NCBI GenBank assembly: GCA_965237505.1
Contig: CBDEFR010000004.1
Span: 434,001-498,000, forward strand
DNA from: NVTR01 sp965237505
GTDB taxonomy: Bacteria > Pseudomonadota > Alphaproteobacteria > Rhodobacterales > Rhodobacteraceae
Length of the DNA stretch: 64,000 nucleotides
Reading direction: 5' to 3'
Below the pieces are notes generated by a model. It did not search any database. It had not been told where the DNA came from and worked only from the letters and a program-made list of their open reading frames with translations. Below, one piece after another: positions 42,220-50,637 of the stretch. How positions within the stretch are numbered: position 1 is the stretch's first letter; each line of letters starts with the position of its first letter. The position numbers were made by a program, and so were the translations under genes.

Positions 42220-43869
42220 GTGTGAAAACTCTGGGTGGCGGGGATGGAGGTTTGGGTCACCATGATTTGCCGCGATCCCACGTAGTCCGGCGGTTTGGCG
42301 CCGGTAGCCCCGCGGAAGAGGCTCCGGGCCTCCGTGGATCGATGTGGGGCGCTTGATTTGGGCCAGACTCCCGTCTCACGCCCTCGCGGCGGCGATCAAG
42401 GCGGGAACACCTACCAGAGAGATCGCGCGGCGGATGTTGTAAGCCAGCGCCGTGATGCTGAACTCGCCGCGCACGTTCTCCAGCCGCCGGGTCAGGAAGG
42501 CACCCTGGCCCATCCATTGTTTGATTGAGCCGAAGGGATGCTCGACGCTTTCACGGCGCGCATCGAGCAGCTCCGGGCGGGCCGCCAATCGTTCTGCCAT
42601 GCGCTCCAGGATCGCTTCGTCGACATAGCGCAGGACCCGACGGAAGGCGCTTTTCGTACACTTCGACTTGAGTTGGCACTCCTTGCACGCGGCGCGATTG
42701 GCGTAACTGGCGAAGATGAGATCGCGGCGCTTGCGCTTGCTGTGTAGCGCCAGGCGTTGGCCGTCGGGGCAGATGTAAATGTCCTCGCCGCCGTCATAGC
42801 GGAAGCGTTCCTTGGGAAAGAGCCCCTGGCTCACCGTTGATCCGCGCTGGGGCTTGGGCACATGCGGCATGACGCCGGCATTCTCGCAGGCCTCGATATC
42901 CTCGATCTTGAAGTAGCCCGCGTCGGCGACCGCGTCGATCCGATCGACGGCCAGGTTCCGACGGGCCGCCACCGCCGTCTCGGCCAACAGACCGAGATCG
43001 CTGACCTTGCTATGGACCTGCTGCTCGGCGATCAGTTTGTGCTTGGCGTCCACCGCGATCTGGATGTTGTAGCCGACACCGACCCGGGTCGCGGCGTGCA
43101 TCGCCCGGCTGTCCGGATCTGTCAAAGAGAGCTGGTCCTCGCCACTCGCAGCCAGCGCGTCGCGATGTTCCTCAAACCGCTCACGCCGCCCTTGGATCGC
43201 AGCGATCTTTTCCCGGATGTTCTCCACTTCGCCGCCGCCGGTGCCGCTCTCGTCTTGCCCGTCGGCCTCGTCGAGCCGGTCGAGATAACGCGACAACCTC
43301 TCGTCGCTCTCGGCCAACGCCTTCTCCAGCTTCGCTTTGGTAAAGTTCCGCTCCCGGCTGTTCACTGCCTTGATCCGAGTACCGTCGACTGCCACCAGCT
43401 CGCGCCCGAACAGCTCCAGTTCGCGGCATAGCCTCACGAACTCCCGAAACACCTGGCGGAACGCCGCCCGATTGATCCGCCGGAAATCGGCGATCGTCTT
43501 GAAGTCCGGCGACAAACGCCGCAACAGCCAGATCACTTCGAGATTACGCTTGCTCTCGGCCTCCAGCCGGCGGCTCGAACGTACCCGATTGAGATAACCG
43601 TATATGTAGAGCTTCAGCAGGTCCGCCGGATCGTAGCCGGGACGACCCGTCGCCTTCGGCGTGGCGCGCTCGAAACCAGCGACCGCCAGGTCCAAACCAT
43701 CCACGAAAGCGTCGATGAAACGGACCGGGTTATCCCGGCCCACGTAATCGTCCACTGCTTCCGGCAGAACCTGAACCTGAGAGCGGTCAATGCCAGGAAT
43801 GTGTCTCATGGCGGACTCTAACATCGCCATGAGCCGGACAGAATCCCCCGCCACCCAGAGTTTTCACAC
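42220..43869 (-). mobile_element. IS1182-family element, complete copy
   Basis: Inverted ends GTGTGAAAACTCTGGGTGG lie at 42220 and 43869. The flanks ATCCAGACC and GGTCTGGAT are the two halves of a palindrome that belongs to the istA target, so insertion was at its centre with little or no duplication. It carries one intact transposase gene. A second, truncated copy sits at the same site of another istA at 51410. Confidence 0.85.
42376..43854 (-). CDS. IS1182 family transposase
   Basis: The frame from 43854 gives 492 residues; a start at MRHIPGIDRSQVQ (43809) would better match the family. N-terminal DUF772-type region (DNPVRFIDAFVDGLDL, LLKLYIYGYLNRVRSSRRLE), then DDE-type segments VAVDGTRIKAVNS, VADAGYFKIEDIEA and, near the end, a Cys motif CKECQLKSKC and ESVEHPFGSIKQWMG. 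The gene looks intact and could supply transposase for the truncated copy. Confidence 0.9.
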   Translation of the reverse strand: MAGDSVRLMAMLESAMRHIPGIDRSQVQVLPEAVDDYVGRDNPVRFIDAFVDGLDLAVAGFERATPKATGRPGYDPADLLKLYIYGYLNRVRSSRRLEAESKRNLEVIWLLRRLSPDFKTIADFRRINRAAFRQVFREFVRLCRELELFGRELVAVDGTRIKAVNSRERNFTKAKLEKALAESDERLSRYLDRLDEADGQDESGTGGGEVENIREKIAAIQGRRERFEEHRDALAASGEDQLSLTDPDSRAMHAATRVGVGYNIQIAVDAKHKLIAEQQVHSKVSDLGLLAETAVAARRNLAVDRIDAVADAGYFKIEDIEACENAGVMPHVPKPQRGSTVSQGLFPKERFRYDGGEDIYICPDGQRLALHSKRKRRDLIFASYANRAACKECQLKSKCTKSAFRRVLRYVDEAILERMAERLAARPELLDARRESVEHPFGSIKQWMGQGAFLTRRLENVRGEFSITALAYNIRRAISLVGVPALIAAARA

Positions 43870-44169
43870 GGTCTGGATGGTGTAGCCGCCAGTGAACCCA
43901 TGCTCATCACGTAGCCGTTCCAGCACCCGCTTGGCCGTGTGGCGTTGCTTGCGGTTCCTTCCCCGATCCTCGGCAAGCCAGGCATCGATGATCTCGGTGA
44001 ACCCATCCAGCCTGGGCCGATTGATCGCGGCCTGGCGCCGGTATCCAGGAGGAACCGAAAAACTCAGCATCTTCCTGACGCTGTCACGAGAAATCCCGAA
44101 ATGCAGTGCCGCCGCTCGCGCACTCATGCCGTCAGCACAGGCCAAACGGACTTTCCTGTGAAGTTCCAC
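43870..44169 (-). pseudogene. IS21 istA (copy C) 5' fragment
   Basis: The frame starts MELHRKVRLACADGMSARAA, has the HTH ALHFGISRDSVRKMLSF, and runs to DEHGFTGGYTIQT, where IS1182 interrupts it. This copy shows the unbroken sequence that is frameshifted in copy B. Confidence 0.82.
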
Positions 44170-44287
44170 GGTGAAAATACCCCCGCCCTCCCTGGTGTCA
44201 GAAAGGGCAAAAGTGGCCGACTTTTACGCCGCCCGCAGCCGGATCATCCCGCCGCTACCGTGGACAAGTTTTGCACCGCCGTTCTCA
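43870..44287 (-). mobile_element. IS21-family element C, 5' end
   Basis: The right end is near 44287 (inward TGAGAACGGCGGTGCAAAAC), with a second similar motif (GCGTAAAAGTCGGCCAC) at about 44215-44235, the usual double terminal repeats. It contains the istA start. The element continues at 42027-42219 beyond the IS1182 insertion and is then cut by IS5; no istB is left. Confidence 0.75.
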
Positions 44288-44448
44288 TCGCCGCGACGAC
44301 CGCACGCATCTGTCACTAACAAGAGCCAGCGGGACCGATCAGGGCTCATGTCGCGGGCTAGTTCAAACTGGGCTGTGCTGCCAGCGGCAATGATAGCTCG
44401 GGCTTCGGAAAGCAAACTGTAGCGGTGAAAAGACGGTGTTTCGTTCAT
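44288..44448 (-). pseudogene. Third gene of the TcmP operon, truncated by IS21
   Basis: About 53 codons remain, MNETPSFHRYSLLSEARAII then AAGSTAQFELARDMSPDRSR and WLLLVTDACGRRGD, before the IS21 end at 44287. It lies 48 bases downstream of tcmP on the same strand, so it is probably part of the same operon. I cannot identify the family from this N-terminus. Its loss may inactivate the system. Confidence 0.45.
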
Positions 44449-44496
44449 CCCTCGGCCGCGAATTTTCGAGTGGAAAGACCGATAAGGCTAGAGGTG

Positions 44497-45747
44497 TCAC
44501 CACTTTGCGGGAAAGAACAGAGTCGGCTGGTTTGGTTTGACCAAGTGATCAGTAACCGTAATTCGACTCCCGGTCCGTTTTTGCTTTCCGGCTGCTGACA
44601 CCACTTCCAACTCGCGGGCCTGCACAAGTTTGGTCAGGACTTGGAAAATGTCATCATTGGTTCCGGCCGTTCTGTTGCCGATCCCGCTGAGCAAGCCTGA
44701 GACGTCTAGCTGGTTGCCAATCATCAGGCGGTGAACCTCTGATGGAAGGGCGTTCACCAGCTCACGGTTGAGTGCCGTTCTGTCGATTTCCGTAAAGCTG
44801 AACAGGGAGTCGCAGCTTTCCTTGAGCCGCGTGTCATAGCCAAGTGAGAACAGGCCACCGGAACCGACGTGCGTAAAGCTGTTCTGTTCCTGCCAGTGGA
44901 CCCCTAGCATCTTGTCGCGGGCGGCTTGGTGCTGTGACAGGTGCGCAAGCATCATCCAGCGATTGTCCGTCCGGGACCAGAGCATAAAGGGCGTGAAAAA
45001 GCTTGCGCCGCTGTGCGCGTGAATCTGCGCCATCAAAGCGCGTTGGGTTATGGCGCGGCCCATCTGCGCATCTTTGCGGTCCTTCCAGTCATCAATGAAC
45101 CGGGCATCAATTCCAAATTGCTGATAAAGGGGCAATTCCGCAGATGCCTCTTGCAGATAGTTCAGCAGGCTATCAATCGCGAAGTTTAGTACGACCTCCG
45201 CCCTGTCGAGCGAGGAAAAGATGGTTCGGATCGCAGCCATCGGCACATCGGAGTAGCCAAACTGGTCAAGAAAAAAGATGGAGCGCCCAACGCGTTGGGT
45301 GGCTTCAATCTTTTTCATAATGGTGGGCAGATGCTTGACGAAGGTTCCCGCCAGAACGGTGATCCTTGCATCATCGTCAGCGTATCCCCGCGCCTTCAAT
45401 TCGCGCCTGAGGGCCGCGACATGCTCTGCCTCATCGTCCACGAAGAAAAAGCGAGCATTGATCGTCAGCGGTTTGTCGCGCCCTTTATTGAGGCGCTTTT
45501 CTGCTTCCTCGACTGCCTCGAGCAAGACCAGAGGGCTGCCGATCCTTGTTTCCGATCCGTCTGCATATGCCCCGCCGCCACTGAACCCGTCCACCAGCGT
45601 GATATTCAATCGATCCGTCGCGGGATTGCGGACAACGGTGTCAAAATAGACGTCGAGATAGTTCTTTAATACGTCGAGTTTTCTTTTCGTGTGCTCTTCA
45701 ATGCGCGGGAGTGTCCCATTGGGACCCCACATGAAATTTTTCGCCAT
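44497..45747 (-). CDS. tcmP: Three-Cys-motif partner protein TcmP
   Basis: The 416-residue protein starts MAKNFMWGPNGTLPRIEEHT and contains KLDVLKNYLDVYFDTVVRNP, DGFSGGGAYADGSETRIGSP and SIFFLDQFGYSDVPMAAI, the recognised TcmP pattern. The DGFSGGG glycine loop is reminiscent of class I methyltransferases, and DQFGYS could be part of the active site. The family is named for its repeated occurrence beside three-Cys-motif (Gp37/Gp68-like) proteins, as here, 10 bases away. The biochemical function is not established. It probably acts on nucleic acid in a defence or modification context, which is inference. Confidence 0.8.
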   Translation of the reverse strand: MAKNFMWGPNGTLPRIEEHTKRKLDVLKNYLDVYFDTVVRNPATDRLNITLVDGFSGGGAYADGSETRIGSPLVLLEAVEEAEKRLNKGRDKPLTINARFFFVDDEAEHVAALRRELKARGYADDDARITVLAGTFVKHLPTIMKKIEATQRVGRSIFFLDQFGYSDVPMAAIRTIFSSLDRAEVVLNFAIDSLLNYLQEASAELPLYQQFGIDARFIDDWKDRKDAQMGRAITQRALMAQIHAHSGASFFTPFMLWSRTDNRWMMLAHLSQHQAARDKMLGVHWQEQNSFTHVGSGGLFSLGYDTRLKESCDSLFSFTEIDRTALNRELVNALPSEVHRLMIGNQLDVSGLLSGIGNRTAGTNDDIFQVLTKLVQARELEVVSAAGKQKRTGSRITVTDHLVKPNQPTLFFPAKW

Positions 45748-45757
45748 TACCCGCGCC

Positions 45758-46516
45758 TCAACTCGTCAATTCAGCCATGATCGCTTCGGGCACGATCTGC
45801 CACGGGAACCCGTTCCATTCTTCGCCCTCAAGGAGTCGACCGCCAGATTTTGGCCGTGCCCCGCCCCATTGTTTGAAGAAGAAAGCCACGCTGCCCCGCG
45901 CGCAGGCCAGACGCAACTCGGTTGCCCATGCAGGCTCCATGGGCCTCGCCCGTGGGCCACTCTCCCCGCCGACGATTGCCCATGCTATGCCCGAAAGATC
46001 GACGTCGCCAATAGGACCAAGCAGCGGCTCGAACGATATGAAACGGGCGTCAGAATTGATTTCTCGTAGGTGCTGGATACGGCTCTTGTGCGCCCGATCT
46101 TCGACCGAGACCCCAAGCCAGATGTGTTTCGGCACATAGCCGCCTTGATACCGCTCTCGGACGTAGTTGCGCATCAGCGATGAACGCTTGGTTAGTACCT
46201 GATAGACGTGCCAGTTCGCCGCCTCCATTGCGTCAAAGACTTGGTCAATATGGCTGCGGTCGATTTCCTTGTGGAAAAGGTCACTCATAGAGTTGACGAA
46301 GATCATTCGAGGCTTTTTCCACCGCGCAGGCTGCCCCAATCGCTCCGGCCAAAGCCGAAGGTCGAACCCTTGTTCATATGGATGCCCCGAGATTCCACGC
46401 CAGCGTTCAGCGAAACGCTCCGCATAACAGTTATCGCAGCCGGGGCCGACCTTCGTGCAGCCTGTTACCGGGTTCCACGTCGCGTCCGTCCACTCGATTA
46501 CTGATTTTTGTGCCAT
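45758..46516 (-). CDS. Phage Gp37/Gp68-like three-Cys-motif protein (DUF5131)
   Basis: The start is the ATG at 46516 (MAQKSVIEWTDATWNPVTGC), which matches the family; an upstream in-frame ATG at 46603 adds unrelated residues. The cluster GCTKVGPGCDNCYAERFAER carries three Cys, resembling an iron-sulfur/radical-SAM-like site. Further motifs are MIFVNSMSDLFHKEI, HVYQVLTKR, WLGVSVED and FISFEPLLGPI, the last typical of this family. It is the upstream partner of TcmP. Phage relatives exist, but the reaction is unknown; nucleic-acid modification is a reasonable hypothesis. Confidence 0.85.
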   Translation of the reverse strand: MAQKSVIEWTDATWNPVTGCTKVGPGCDNCYAERFAERWRGISGHPYEQGFDLRLWPERLGQPARWKKPRMIFVNSMSDLFHKEIDRSHIDQVFDAMEAANWHVYQVLTKRSSLMRNYVRERYQGGYVPKHIWLGVSVEDRAHKSRIQHLREINSDARFISFEPLLGPIGDVDLSGIAWAIVGGESGPRARPMEPAWATELRLACARGSVAFFFKQWGGARPKSGGRLLEGEEWNGFPWQIVPEAIMAELTS

Positions 46517-46877
46517 GCCTCTCAATCCTTTTTGACATAACTCTACATCAGGTTTCCGATCGAACAAAGAATGAACTGTCCCATTGGCGTTGAATTCAGA
46601 CAAGGCGGACGTCTGCTCAGTCTTTCAGGGCTCGATCCGGAAGTTCGCTGCGCCTTGATCGAAGGTCAGGTTTTGGTCAAGGCGATCGGACATTGCCACT
46701 AGCGTAGGAATCCACGCTCTCCTGCAATTGATCCCTAGAAGAGGGGTGAATTTTAGGTCAGTATTGTTGCCGCATAAGGATTATTATGTTAAATAGACCG
46801 CCGTCCTTTGACCATTTGTAGTAAACGCCCTGAGAGTTCCCTTTCGGCGACACAGCTCTCAGTTGGTGGGCGCGCCA
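46517..46877. other. Intergenic region between the three-Cys operon and abiEii
   Basis: It should contain the promoter of the three-Cys/tcmP operon (minus strand). A 43-codon plus-strand frame at 46571-46702 (MNCPIGVEFRQGGRLLSLSG ... IGHCH) looks protein-like but I cannot assign it. Otherwise I see nothing distinct. Confidence 0.35.
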
Positions 46878-47903
46878 TCATCCCTCCTGCGCATTTGCGC
46901 GGTCCTGTAGTCCGGTCAGGCGGCTCATTAATTCACCAAACGAGACAACATGTGATTGGAAGAGACCGGCTTCGATCATTTTTCCGTGGTCTTCTTCCAG
47001 TGCTTTGAGCGGCTCGCCCGTCGGAACCAGGCGAAGGGAACCCGCGACGGCAGCGTGGTAGTCAATGACATCGCCGGCGCTGTCGGTTTCCCGAAAGAAA
47101 TGCTGTTTGTGCTCGGCAACATCTTTCGCGAGAGCACGGTTATCCAGCGCGCTTTCGGCGACACCAATCTGATCAAGACAATCGAGATCATACCAATGTC
47201 GGGCATAGCGGTCGCCGCCCCGGAATGTTCCACGAAGACAGTAAGCGTGGATGGCCGTGGCTTTCTCCCAGAACGTCCGTTCCGCATCCATCACACGGGG
47301 CTTGGCTTCGGGAAGAACCAGTCCTTCTATCGCTTCGGCCAGGTCACATTTGATCCTATGGTGTCGGGCGGGTTCGCCGGTCGAACGTGCGCCAAATTCC
47401 AGGAGAACCGTTGGTCGGACATATCCCGTGCCACTGCGAATGGCTTTGTAGTCGAGATAGAGTTTGTCATCTTCCACGCGCAGTTTTGCGCCAACTCCGT
47501 CGTCTTCTATCTTGCCTTCGAGAAGCGGGACTACCTCATCTCTTATCCAGCCCGCCAATCGGTCTTGGACGGCTTCAGTCCATTTTTTCGCTTGTGAGCG
47601 ATTGGGTGGATAGGGCTTGTCCGGATCAACGATAAGGTCCGGAATGATTTTACGAATGTCGTAGGTGACATCGACATCTTCAGAAAACCGGTCGATCGCT
47701 TTGTAGACTTTCGACAGCGATGTGCCGCCTTTGAAAACGAGGCTTTCCCCGAGCGTGCTGTCAAATAGAGCGTTCAGCGACCAGACAACCCAGATATCCT
47801 TTTCAAGCAGGTCGGCAGGCCGCCCCAGTTTTGAGGCGGCCGTTTCAAGCGCGTCGATCTTGTCTTGGTCGGTGAGAGAAAAGTAGGTCTGGACGTTGGA
47901 CAT
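46878..47903 (-). CDS. abiEii: AbiEii nucleotidyltransferase toxin
   Basis: The 341-residue protein has the DUF1814/AbiEii nucleotidyltransferase core: LVFKGGTSLSKVYKAIDRFS followed by EDVDVTYD, where GGTSL and the Asp pair bind nucleotide and metal. Later LLEFGARSTGEPARHH and DAERTFWEKATAIHAYCLRG fit the family. It is the toxin of a type IV toxin-antitoxin and phage-abortive-infection system; characterised relatives transfer nucleotides to target RNA. Its ATG overlaps the abiEi stop (TAATG). Confidence 0.88.
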   Translation of the reverse strand: MSNVQTYFSLTDQDKIDALETAASKLGRPADLLEKDIWVVWSLNALFDSTLGESLVFKGGTSLSKVYKAIDRFSEDVDVTYDIRKIIPDLIVDPDKPYPPNRSQAKKWTEAVQDRLAGWIRDEVVPLLEGKIEDDGVGAKLRVEDDKLYLDYKAIRSGTGYVRPTVLLEFGARSTGEPARHHRIKCDLAEAIEGLVLPEAKPRVMDAERTFWEKATAIHAYCLRGTFRGGDRYARHWYDLDCLDQIGVAESALDNRALAKDVAEHKQHFFRETDSAGDVIDYHAAVAGSLRLVPTGEPLKALEEDHGKMIEAGLFQSHVVSFGELMSRLTGLQDRANAQEG

Positions 47904-48496
47904 TATGCGGCGGCCAGAACGCTCAGTTCCTGGGCTAACCAGGTTGGCGCACCTGCACGTAATGCGAAAAGCTCTCGCTGCTCTTCGTCATTTAGTTGCG
48001 ATTTGAGGCGCTGCAGAACGTGCCTTGCTTCAGATTTGCCATAGTAGGCCATTGCCCTGAAGGCGTGCCCTGCCCTGCTGTGTGGCGCGCGCAACTGCCA
48101 GTTTGGCACATGTTGCAGCTCAATATTCTGCGCACCCAATTGGAGGCGGCGGCTGGGACCGGACGTCCAATAGATCTGCCGGGTTGGGTTTTGTGTGCTC
48201 AGTCCGAGCATATTGGCTGCGGATGCGCCGCTTGCCGAAATCATCTCTCCTGTGCTCTTGGCGATGTTTTTGACGACAGCTTCGGCAGAGGGTGCCCGTT
48301 CACCAAAACGCGTTTTCACAGGCAGTGCGAACAGACCCCGTTTAACGCGCATGAGCTCACCTCGCCTAACCAACCGGGACAATGCCTGGTCGACAGCCGC
48401 ACGTTCTCCTAGATGCAACAATTCCTTAGCAGAAACTGTCGCGCCTTCTGGCAAACCTGCGGCAAATGCCTTGATGGATTCAGCTGTCGTGTTCAT
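47903..48496 (-). CDS. abiEi: AbiEi/DUF6088 family antitoxin
   Basis: The 197-residue protein has an N-terminal winged helix (ATVSAKELLHLGERAAVDQA, RLVRRGELMRVKRGLFALPV) and the DUF6088 C-terminal region (MISASGASAANMLGLSTQNP, RQIYWTSGPSRRLQLG). The ATG at 48496 has AGGAG 8-12 bases upstream. AbiEi proteins repress their own operon by binding inverted repeats, and one is present at 48509-48538. They neutralise AbiEii without stable direct contact. Confidence 0.85.
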   Translation of the reverse strand: MNTTAESIKAFAAGLPEGATVSAKELLHLGERAAVDQALSRLVRRGELMRVKRGLFALPVKTRFGERAPSAEAVVKNIAKSTGEMISASGASAANMLGLSTQNPTRQIYWTSGPSRRLQLGAQNIELQHVPNWQLRAPHSRAGHAFRAMAYYGKSEARHVLQRLKSQLNDEEQRELFALRAGAPTWLAQELSVLAAA

Positions 48497-48508
48497 ATCA
48501 AGCTCCTA

Positions 48509-48538
48509 GTGTCAGAAACATAGTTCTATTTCTGACAC
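48509..48538. promoter_or_regulatory. Perfect inverted repeat upstream of abiEi, probable operator
   Basis: GTGTCAGAAA (48509-48518) and TTTCTGACAC (48529-48538) are exact complements separated by 10 bases. The site begins 12 bases before the abiEi start and overlaps where the promoter should be. This fits known AbiEi autoregulation. Confidence 0.75.
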
Positions 48539-48545
48539 TTTGCAA

Positions 48546-48562
48546 CCGTCCTCCCAAATGTC
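48546..48562 (+). repeat. 17-bp target-site duplication, left copy
   Basis: CCGTCCTCCCAAATGTC is identical to 49946-49962 and directly flanks the insertion element on both sides. Confidence 0.85.
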
Positions 48563-48641
48563 TGTCGCTAACAAGGCATATGTCCGGTTTATGTACCATG
48601 CGATCTGTCCGGTTTTAGGGTGCTCCGAAAGGGAGCGCTTT

Positions 48642-49817
48642 ATGACTAGGACAGGCATTTTACAGGACCTACGACGAATGAAGTTTTCAGATTATTATGA
48701 GCGAACGAAATCGCGGCAGCTGACACAGGCTGACGCGGCGGGTCTTCTTGGCATGTCGGAGCGCAGCTTTCGACGCTACAGTACGCGTTATGAAGCTGAT
48801 GGGGCGGACGGGCTCTTTGATCGCCGCCTTTCCAAAGCGGCGCATAACCGTGTGCCAGTGGACACGATAAAAGATGTTCTGAGTCTTTTTGACACCCGAT
48901 ACTGGGATTTCACGCCCAGGCATTTCCACGAGAAGCTGGTTGAGGCCCATGATTTCAAACACAGCTATAACTGGGTCCGCCTGACACTCCAGGCGCGGGG
49001 ACGAATAACCAAAGCTGCAAACCGGGGCAAACACCGCCGCAAGCGTGAGCGTCGCGCTCTTCCCGGGATGATGTTGCATCAGGATGGGTCAAGCCACGAC
49101 TGGGTTGCGGGCCGGTGGTGGGACCTGATCGTGACCATGGATGATGCGAGCAGTGAGGTCTACTCCGCGTTCTTCGTGGATGAGGAAGGGACAATGAGCA
49201 GCTTCACCGGCATAGGGGACGTGATTGGATCCAAAGGGCTTTTCTGCTCGCTTTATGCCGACAGGGGTAGTCACTACTGGCATACGCCCGAGGCTGGCGG
49301 CAAGGTCGACAAGTCAAACCCGACCCAGGTGGGCCGCGCATTGGCCCACCTGGGCATAGAGTTGATCCCAGCCTATTCCCCCGAAGCGCGCGGACGGTCT
49401 GAACGCATGTTCGGAACACTGCAGAACCGGTTGCCGCAGGAACTGAGATTGAACGGGATCACAACGATGCAGGAAGCCAATCGCTTCCTGCGGGATGTCT
49501 TCTTGCCCGCCCACAACAGGCGCTTTGCAGTGACCCCCTCTGCACACGGGGAAGCCTTTGTTCCATTCGCAGGGGAACTGCACGACATTTTGTGTGTGCA
49601 TGAAGAGCGTGTCGTGGGCAGGGATAATACGGTTCGTTATAAAAACCGTTGCCTGCAAATCCCCGATGACAGGCATCGCCATCACTACGTCAAGTCGCGC
49701 GTATGGGTGCATGAATATCCAGACGGCCGGATTGCCCTGTTTCACGGCCCCCGCAAACTGGCGCTCTACGACGGCGAAGGCCGAGAAATCAGTTCAGAAG
49801 AAAAACAGGCTGCGTGA
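48642..49817 (+). CDS. ISNCY family transposase
   Basis: I use the ATG at 48642 (MTRTGILQDLRRMKFSDYYE); the upstream frame lies in the terminal repeat. The product of 391 residues has an HTH (LTQADAAGLLGMSERSFRRY) and an rve core: D in MLHQDGSSHDWV, D in CSLYADRGSHYW and E in SPEARGRSERMFGTLQ. It appears intact. Confidence 0.88.
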   Translation: MTRTGILQDLRRMKFSDYYERTKSRQLTQADAAGLLGMSERSFRRYSTRYEADGADGLFDRRLSKAAHNRVPVDTIKDVLSLFDTRYWDFTPRHFHEKLVEAHDFKHSYNWVRLTLQARGRITKAANRGKHRRKRERRALPGMMLHQDGSSHDWVAGRWWDLIVTMDDASSEVYSAFFVDEEGTMSSFTGIGDVIGSKGLFCSLYADRGSHYWHTPEAGGKVDKSNPTQVGRALAHLGIELIPAYSPEARGRSERMFGTLQNRLPQELRLNGITTMQEANRFLRDVFLPAHNRRFAVTPSAHGEAFVPFAGELHDILCVHEERVVGRDNTVRYKNRCLQIPDDRHRHHYVKSRVWVHEYPDGRIALFHGPRKLALYDGEGREISSEEKQAA

Positions 49818-49837
49818 ACCGCTTTGACCAGCCTAAC

Positions 49838-49886
49838 CTTACTCTGTGGCAGCGCTCGCCTTCGGCTCGCACAGCCACAGAGTAAG
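49838..49886 (+). terminator. Long hairpin after the ISNCY transposase gene
   Basis: CTTACTCTGTGGC (49838-49850) and GCCACAGAGTAAG (49874-49886) form a perfect 13-bp stem with a 23-base loop. It lies between the transposase stop and the right end. It may end transcription or block read-through into the flanking genes; there is no T-run, so termination is not certain. Confidence 0.5.
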
Positions 49887-49945
49887 GAAGACAGAAGCGG
49901 ACAATTGCCATGGTACATAAACCGGACAAATCGAAATGTTCTCGA

Positions 49946-49962
49946 CACCGTCCTCCCAAATG
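49946..49962 (+). repeat. 17-bp target-site duplication, right copy
   Basis: Identical to 48546-48562. Confidence 0.85.
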
Positions 49963-50038
49963 TCGCGTCCACGAAATCGATCGGACAAGATGGATTCGGG
50001 CACAACTGGATAGAACGGGAGCAACTCAGGATCGTTGG

Positions 50039-50637
50039 TTAGGCCAACTCAAGGGCTGTCGACAAAACACCGATGGCTGCGCTCACCTGTTGTTCAGTCG
50101 AGAACCTTCCAAAACTGAAACGAATGCACTCTGATGCCATTTGGTGGTCAAAGCCCATTGCCCGCAAAACATGGGATGGCTCAACTGATCCGGACGAACA
50201 TGCTGACTGTGTCGAGGCAGCGATCAGAGGCTGGAGGCGCGCCAAAAGATCGGAGGCGTCGTGGCCTGGAAACCGCATTAGGGCATTTCCGGGGTGACGG
50301 TTTTCCAGCGATCCGACCAATGTAGCGAGTTGTTTTTCTTCAAGACTTCTCACAAAATCGTTTCGGTTAGCTGCCAAACTTTCACGCTCAATTTGCCCGT
50401 TCTCTCCAACAAGCCGACAGGCTTCGCCAAAGCCCTTGATCAGTTCTGTCGGCATAGTACCACCACGCCGTCCGCCCTGTTGCCCCGCACCGGAAACAAC
50501 GGGCTTTACGATTTCTCAAGCACCAGGGCCTGTCAGTAGCGCCCCCACGCCTTTTGGACCGTAGAGTTTGTGCGCAGAGATTGTTGCGAAGGCGATATCG
50601 AGATCAAGAAGATCAAGATCCATCGAGAGGGGCGCTT
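50039..50637 (-). pseudogene. Cysteine desulfurase (NifS/IscS/DndA type), truncated and with an internal stop
   Basis: The C-terminal 200 residues of a class V cysteine desulfurase remain: the PLP Lys in TISAHKLYGPKGVGALL, QQGGRRGGTMPTELIKGF, and the catalytic Cys in STQSACSSGSVEPSHVL. The 5' part is replaced by an IS1182 fragment at 50638. A TGA falls in frame after LLTGPGA near 50520, so even the remainder is interrupted. In a defence island it could have been a DndA-type enzyme for phosphorothioation, but no other dnd gene is visible. Confidence 0.8.

Larger units (their letters stand above)
48563..49945 (+). mobile_element. ISNCY-type element (IS1202/ISDol1-like)
   Basis: The ends are TGTCGCTAAC at 48563 and, inward from 49945, TGTCGAGAAC, followed by TGTCCGGTTTATGTACCATG in both. 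A perfect 17-bp target duplication flanks the 1383-bp element. The long duplication and the transposase type fit the IS1202 group. The insertion lies between abiEi and the cysteine desulfurase remnant, next to the abiEi operator. Confidence 0.85.

Noticed and set aside
46571..46702. 43-codon plus-strand frame between the three-Cys operon and abiEii
   Set aside because: Protein-like in places but without a ribosome site or recognisable family; mentioned only in the intergenic entry.
50500..50530. In-frame TGA in the cysteine desulfurase remnant as a possible selenocysteine codon
   Set aside because: The position follows GVGALLTGPGA, not a catalytic site, no SECIS-like hairpin was evident, and the gene is already truncated; a nonsense mutation is simpler.
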